64,000 bases of DNA from Flammeovirgaceae bacterium (GTDB taxonomy: Bacteria; Bacteroidota; Bacteroidia; Cytophagales; Cyclobacteriaceae): NCBI GenBank assembly GCA_021298015.1, contig JAJTGY010000011.1, positions 1 to 64,000 on the forward strand, in the 5' to 3' direction. The notes beneath the pieces were generated by a model that did not search any database, had not been told where the DNA came from, and saw only the letters and a program-made list of their open reading frames with translations. The position numbers were made by a program, and so were the translations under genes. Shown in pieces: positions 59,577 through 64,000 of the stretch. Every line of letters begins with the position of its first letter. Within the stretch, counting starts at the first letter, position 1.

Positions 59577-61460
59577 TCAATACGCTCTTACAAGCTTACC
59601 CTCCATGTAATTTAGGTACGCCTGGTTGGCGACCAATGCACCACCCCGGGTTGGGTAGTTCCCGGTAAAGTACCAATCACCCGAATGATCGGGTATGGCT
59701 TTGTGAAGGTTTTGTACCGTCTGGAAAACGATTTCCAGGTCGGCTGTCATTTCGCTCGGACGAACAATATCCGCAATCTTGGCTGAGATTTCTTCATCAG
59801 AAAACTGCTCGAACAACCGCTTGACATAGTTCACGGGTTCTTTGTTTGCTTTCGCTTGCAGGCACTGCTCATACACTTCACCCAATAAATAGTCTTTGCC
59901 CTGTTCTTTCAGCAGTTGAACAACAGCACGAAATGCCACGAAGTCGCCAAGGCGGCTCATGTCAATACCATAACAGTCCGGGAAGCGGATTTGAGGGGCA
60001 GACGACACGACCACGATCTTCTTCGGTTGCAGGCGGTTGAGCATCCGGAGTATGCTTTTCTCCAACGTGGTTCCGCGCACGATCGAATCGTCAATGACCA
60101 CCAGCGTATCCTTGCCTTTATGCACTACCTCGTAGGTGGTGTCATACACGTGTGCCACCATTTCGTCCCGATGTTCGTCATCGGTAATGAAGGTGCGCAT
60201 TTTCACATCTTTAATCACGATCTTTTCAATGCGCGGCCGAAAGGAAAGCAGATCGTCCCAGCTGTCCACCGAGGGCTTGCCGTCAACAATGACGTCCTTC
60301 TGTTTGCGGATGAGGTAATTTTCAATTTCCTCCATCATGCCCATGAAGGCTGTTTCAGCGGTATTTGGAATGTAGGAGAAAACGGTATTCTTCAGATCAA
60401 AGTTGATGGCTTTTAATACCTGGGGCACCAGTAGGCGCCCCAGACGCTTGCGCTCCTGGTAGATCTGCGGATCCGTGCCACGCGAGAAATACACCCGCTC
60501 AAAGCTGCACGATTTCTTTTCCAACGATGGTAAAATGCTATGCTGGGCAAAGTCACCGTTCTTATTGACGATTAAAGCATGACCCGGCTCAATCTCGTTG
60601 ATTTGATTGTAGTCAACATTAAACGCGGTTTTGATCGCGGGCTTTTCTGAGGCCACCACTACTACTTCTTCATCCGCATAGAAATACGCGGGTCGAATGC
60701 CGGCAGGATCGCGCACCACAAACGAAGAGCCCGAGCCGATCAACCCGGCCATGGTATACCCGCCATCGAAATCCTTACACGCCCGCCTCAGTACACGGGA
60801 GAGATCAATTTCATTTTCGATGATTTCGGAAACCTCCTGATTGGAGTAACGCTCTTTATATTTTTCGAACAAACCCTGAACCTCTTCATCCAGAAAGTGA
60901 CCGATCTTTTCCATGACGGTTACCGTGTCCACTTTTTCTTTCGGGTGCTGACCCAAATCAACCAATATGTCGAACAACTCTTCAACGTTGGTCATGTTGA
61001 AGTTACCGGCCATCACCAGGTTGCGGCTCCGCCAATTGTTTTGCCGCAAAAAGGGATGGACATTCTCGATACTGTTTTTGCCGTGGGTGCCATAGCGGAG
61101 ATGCCCCAGCCATAACTCACCGGTAAACGCAACGTTTTGTTTCAACCAACGCTCATCACGGAATTTATCCTTGCCTTCCTTCTGGGCTCTTTTGTACTTC
61201 TTGGCAATTTTCTTGAACAAGTGAGCCACGGGTTGAGCCTTTACCGAGCGGTAGCGGCTAATGTAACGGTAGCCCGGTTCAATGTCGACTTTAATGTTGG
61301 CGATGCCCGCACCATCTTGCCCACGGTTGTGCTGCTTTTCCATGAGAATGTACATCTTCGTCATGGCATAAGTGGAACCGTATTTCTCCAGGTAATAGGC
61401 GAGCGGTTTGCGCAGGCGGATGAGGGCAATACCGCATTCGTGGAGGATTTGGTCGCTCAT
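59577..61460 (-). CDS. purF: Amidophosphoribosyltransferase-type glutamine amidotransferase (long form)
   Basis: The 627-residue protein combines a class II glutamine amidotransferase domain and a phosphoribosyltransferase domain, as in PurF, which makes phosphoribosylamine, the first step of purine synthesis. The nucleophile cysteine is Cys9 in ILHECGIALIR, so a short propeptide must be removed; NRGQDGAGIAN and LGHLRYGTHGKNSIENVHPF follow. The PRPP loop is LVVIDDSIVRGTTLEKSI near residue 450-467, with SSAPQIRFPDCYGIDM after it. It is about 120 residues longer than E. coli PurF, because of insertions (residues about 70-110 and 370-420). The longer form is known in Bacteroidota. It starts five bases after nuoN. 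Confidence 0.93.
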   Translation of the reverse strand: MSDQILHECGIALIRLRKPLAYYLEKYGSTYAMTKMYILMEKQHNRGQDGAGIANIKVDIEPGYRYISRYRSVKAQPVAHLFKKIAKKYKRAQKEGKDKFRDERWLKQNVAFTGELWLGHLRYGTHGKNSIENVHPFLRQNNWRSRNLVMAGNFNMTNVEELFDILVDLGQHPKEKVDTVTVMEKIGHFLDEEVQGLFEKYKERYSNQEVSEIIENEIDLSRVLRRACKDFDGGYTMAGLIGSGSSFVVRDPAGIRPAYFYADEEVVVVASEKPAIKTAFNVDYNQINEIEPGHALIVNKNGDFAQHSILPSLEKKSCSFERVYFSRGTDPQIYQERKRLGRLLVPQVLKAINFDLKNTVFSYIPNTAETAFMGMMEEIENYLIRKQKDVIVDGKPSVDSWDDLLSFRPRIEKIVIKDVKMRTFITDDEHRDEMVAHVYDTTYEVVHKGKDTLVVIDDSIVRGTTLEKSILRMLNRLQPKKIVVVSSAPQIRFPDCYGIDMSRLGDFVAFRAVVQLLKEQGKDYLLGEVYEQCLQAKANKEPVNYVKRLFEQFSDEEISAKIADIVRPSEMTADLEIVFQTVQNLHKAIPDHSGDWYFTGNYPTRGGALVANQAYLNYMEGKLVRAY

Positions 61461-61465
61461 GGGCT

Positions 61466-62941
61466 CTAAAGCACAAAGGTAGTTTTATTAATCCAACCCA
61501 TCAATAAACCGGGCAGGACGAACGCTACCAGTAAGGCTAGTGCCAATAAAACACTCAAAACGCCCTGAAGTTCCCATGGCAGGCTTTTTGGCTTATCCTG
61601 CCTGTCTTTTACGAATAGGTAGTAGGGTATTTTAAGGTAGTAGAAGAGCGCTACAACGGTGTTTAACAGCCCCAGAATCAGGAAAACCAATCGCAGGGTT
61701 GGGGAAACTGAGGTGGATGACCACAAGGAGGAAAAAAGGAAAAGCTTAGCCATAAACCCTCCGGTTGGCGGTAATCCGATCAGCGCGATTAAGCCGGTGG
61801 TGATGACAAGGGCCAATGCCCAGCTGGCACCCGCCCGACCACTAAAGTCTTCCACCGTTTGCACGTTTTGGTGATGTTCGAATTGTCCGATAACGTAGAA
61901 CGTAGCAAAGTTCATTACCAGGTAAACGGCTGAGTAAAATTGCAGGGCGTACAGTCCGGACTGATCAAATGGAACGAGGGCAAGTAGCAGAAACCCAGCC
62001 TGCGCGATGGATGAATAAGCCATCAGGCGTTTGGCATGTTTCTGGCGCAGCGCCCCTACGTTGCCGAGTGTGATGCTGGCCATGGATAAAACCCCCACGA
62101 TGGCGGCAAAGGGAACCGGTGACTGTCCAAAAAGGTGAAAGGCTAAAAGAATTTTGGCGAGCACGGCTAAACCAGCCAGTTTCGGTACGGTTGAAAAAAA
62201 CGCAGCTATGGCGGCCGAGGCTGCCTGATAAGTATCGGGCGCCCATAAGTGGAACGGCACAGCGGATACTTTAAAGAGCAGGCCTGCGATGATCAGGGCA
62301 GAGGCGAGGTAGGCTGTGGGCTCCGCGTTTTGAGTTAACTGATCGATAAATGCACTTGAGGTAAAATCGAACGTACCGGTAGCCGAATACAAGAGCGACC
62401 AGCCAAAGATCATGACAGCGGTTACGGTGCTCCCGAACAAAAAGTATTTCAGGCCGGCTTCTGCACCACCCTTTCCGCGGCCCAGGGCGGTGAGCATGTA
62501 GCTAGGCAGGGAGATCAACTCAAGCGACAGCAGAAACATGAGGGCATGATTGCTGGTGATGAATAGCGTGCTGCCCAGTGCCACCGAAAGAACAAGGGTG
62601 AAATATTCAGCAGGATGTTCAACACTTTTCTTTCTGCTCATACCCGCTGTGAGTGCGCACCCGGTTAAAACCAGCAATTTGAAATAGGCGGCAAAATCCG
62701 TCTGCTGAATGAATCCAAAAAACAGACGAATGCTGTTCTGAGGCCAGGCATACACGGTCAGAAAACCGGCCATCAGGACTGTGATCACAAAGAGCGTGAT
62801 ACTGATCTCCCAAAGGCGTGATTTGTTGTGCCAGATGATTCCTGCGATGATGATCAGCAAGATCCCTGCGGTGAGGGTCAGTTCAGGCAGTAGATACGCC
62901 AGTCCGCCTTTTACTTCGCTGATGGAATAGGCTTCCTGCAT
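61466..62941 (-). CDS. nuoN: NADH-quinone oxidoreductase subunit N
   Basis: The 491-residue membrane protein is NuoN, one of the antiporter-like proton-pumping subunits of respiratory complex I. About fourteen helices are visible, with the family motifs LLSLELISLPSYMLTALGRG near residue 137, AGLKYFLFGSTVTAVMIFGW, AVPFHLWAPDTYQAA near 228 (with the key helix-7 region), and KHAKRLMAYSSIAQAGFLLL near 302-322. The end is hydrophobic (VLLALALLVAFVLPGLLMGW). It starts three bases after the stop of nuoM and is the last complex I gene, as usual; purF follows after five bases. Confidence 0.97.
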   Translation of the reverse strand: MQEAYSISEVKGGLAYLLPELTLTAGILLIIIAGIIWHNKSRLWEISITLFVITVLMAGFLTVYAWPQNSIRLFFGFIQQTDFAAYFKLLVLTGCALTAGMSRKKSVEHPAEYFTLVLSVALGSTLFITSNHALMFLLSLELISLPSYMLTALGRGKGGAEAGLKYFLFGSTVTAVMIFGWSLLYSATGTFDFTSSAFIDQLTQNAEPTAYLASALIIAGLLFKVSAVPFHLWAPDTYQAASAAIAAFFSTVPKLAGLAVLAKILLAFHLFGQSPVPFAAIVGVLSMASITLGNVGALRQKHAKRLMAYSSIAQAGFLLLALVPFDQSGLYALQFYSAVYLVMNFATFYVIGQFEHHQNVQTVEDFSGRAGASWALALVITTGLIALIGLPPTGGFMAKLFLFSSLWSSTSVSPTLRLVFLILGLLNTVVALFYYLKIPYYLFVKDRQDKPKSLPWELQGVLSVLLALALLVAFVLPGLLMGWINKTTFVL

Positions 62942-62944
62942 GGG

Positions 62945-64000
62945 TCAGGGTACCAAGTGGTCCGACAAGAGCCTCGAAAGTCCTTCAGCGAACGGATTGA
63001 TCAGGCTAAGCAAACCCTGCGGCAAAATGCCAAGCCAAAGGGTGAGAATAGCCAGTGACACCAGCATGAAACGTTCGCGCGAGGTAAGGTCTGTTAATGT
63101 TCCGGCAAAACCCTTGGTAACAAACGGGCCATACAGCATCCGTTGAATGGTCCAGGCGAAGTAGCCTGCCGCCAACAAAAGTCCGGAAGCCGCCAACGCG
63201 GGTAACCAGACGGGCACTAAACTCAGCGGGTTGAACCCGCCTAACAAAACCAGAACCTCTGCAATAAAACCAGAGAAACCCGGCAGCCCCATTCCCGCAA
63301 AAAAGGCAATCATGATAAGGGCGGTATATCGGGGCATCACGGTTGCAAGCCCCGAGTAGTTATCAATCAGGCGATCGTGCGTGCGGTCGTACAGTACACC
63401 GGCAATGAGAAAGAGCATGCTTGTGATAATCCCATGACTGACCATCTGATAGACGGCCCCGGCAATTCCCTCGGTGGTACCGGATGCCAAACCGAGCAAA
63501 ACGAAACCCATATGCGAAACGGAGGAGTAGGCAATCAGGCGCTTGAGATCTTTCGAGGCCAGCGCATTAAATCCTCCATACACGATGGAGACTACACCCA
63601 GACCGCCTACTAAACCGCTGAACTGAATGGTCTCTGCTGAAAACACCGGCAGTACGACCCGTGCAAGCCCATACCCACCTACTTTCAACAGCAAGGCCGC
63701 CAAAATCACAGATATGGGAGTGGATGCCTCCACGTGCGCATCCGGCAGCCACGTGTGAAAGGGAACGGTAGGCAGTTTGATGCCAAAACCCACCAATAGA
63801 AAAAGAAACGCCCAGGCTTTCAGGGTGAAGCCTCCATAAGTTTCTGAGGATGTCAACCAGGAACCCGCCATATGATGATGAGCATCCTGCCAATCCAGAA
63901 CCGAAAAACTATGAAGTATCTGACCAAACTGCACAACACCCACACCCAGGTAAAGACCAATGAAAACAATCAGAATGAGGATGGAACCAAACAAGGTGTA
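62945..64000 (-). CDS. nuoM: NADH-quinone oxidoreductase subunit M, partial
   Basis: The frame runs out of the right edge (no start in the window); 351 residues are visible, so about 130-150 N-terminal residues lie outside. It is the complex I antiporter-like subunit NuoM. The visible part opens with YTLFGSILILIVFIGLYLGV, then WAFLFLLVGFGIKLPTVPFH, TWLPDAHVEASTPISVILAA with LLKVGGYGLAR, KDLKRLIAYSSVSHMGFVLLG, and GLPGFSGFIAEVLVLLGGF. The charged residues of helices 7 and 8 (KLPTVPFHTW, LKVGGYG) and the helix-12 region are present. An in-frame TTG at 63994 is only an internal codon. nuoN follows after three bases. Confidence 0.96.
   Translation of the reverse strand, partial: YTLFGSILILIVFIGLYLGVGVVQFGQILHSFSVLDWQDAHHHMAGSWLTSSETYGGFTLKAWAFLFLLVGFGIKLPTVPFHTWLPDAHVEASTPISVILAALLLKVGGYGLARVVLPVFSAETIQFSGLVGGLGVVSIVYGGFNALASKDLKRLIAYSSVSHMGFVLLGLASGTTEGIAGAVYQMVSHGIITSMLFLIAGVLYDRTHDRLIDNYSGLATVMPRYTALIMIAFFAGMGLPGFSGFIAEVLVLLGGFNPLSLVPVWLPALAASGLLLAAGYFAWTIQRMLYGPFVTKGFAGTLTDLTSRERFMLVSLAILTLWLGILPQGLLSLINPFAEGLSRLLSDHLVP

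Noticed and set aside
1-64000. tRNA or rRNA genes.
   Set aside because: No cloverleaf pattern with a GTTCGA-type T loop and no rRNA core motif was seen on either strand in the gene gaps.

Overview
The window is a dense chromosomal segment from a member of the Bacteroidota, most likely Cytophagales. Three things suggest this. Two large secreted proteins end in type A sorting domains of the type IX secretion system (T9SS). Several genes carry the Bacteroidota -7 promoter element TAnnTTTG. The families are typical of the group: SprB repeats, a TANFOR-like protein, a CHAT/TPR protein, a PiT-PhoU fusion, a long-form PurF, and dnaA without dnaN. Base composition looks close to half G+C by eye. The genus is not identifiable from the sequence alone. 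No tRNA, rRNA, CRISPR array or complete insertion sequence was seen.

Bases 1-16756 form an envelope/secretion region. A TANFOR-like protein (cut by the left edge) and a 1695-residue SprB-repeat protein read leftward with one base between them. A 1465-residue secreted protein of unknown family and a fibronectin type III protein read rightward. A 1402-residue secreted TPR-CHAT protein converges on them. Bases 16817-21488 are a leftward, overlapping operon: two membrane-anchored alpha/beta hydrolases, a long-chain acyl-CoA ligase, RidA, an unknown protein and a DUF4440 protein. A 714-base gap (21489-22202) holds the 3' end and terminal repeat of a dead IS66-family element and a GC-rich, hairpin-rich stretch.

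Bases 22203-27147 encode a group 3d (NAD-linked, bidirectional) [NiFe] hydrogenase: hoxF, a fused hoxU-hoxY, hoxH and hoxW. HoxH is split by a one-base shift at an A7 run that is also a perfect -1 slippery heptamer. Upstream lie a heme-binding DUF3365 lipoprotein, a PiT-PhoU phosphate transporter and cinA.

Bases 31583-45560 mix single genes: a DEAD-box helicase, an FMN-dependent 2-hydroxy-acid oxidase, a 13-Asp-box T9SS cargo protein, a DUF4197 lipoprotein, a 48-residue membrane protein, PaaN, a GH32 lipoprotein, and a one-chain methylmalonyl-CoA mutase. Next come dnaA and a converging HtrA-like protease.

Bases 48732-53401 are a rightward, overlapping operon: GH3-family enzyme, mntA-hepT toxin-antitoxin pair, dxr, rseP. 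On the other strand, 58343-53440 runs EVE-domain protein, two tandem secreted paralogs of unknown function, pyrR, pyrB. The right end holds a family 9 glycosyltransferase and the leftward series nuoM (cut by the edge), nuoN, purF.
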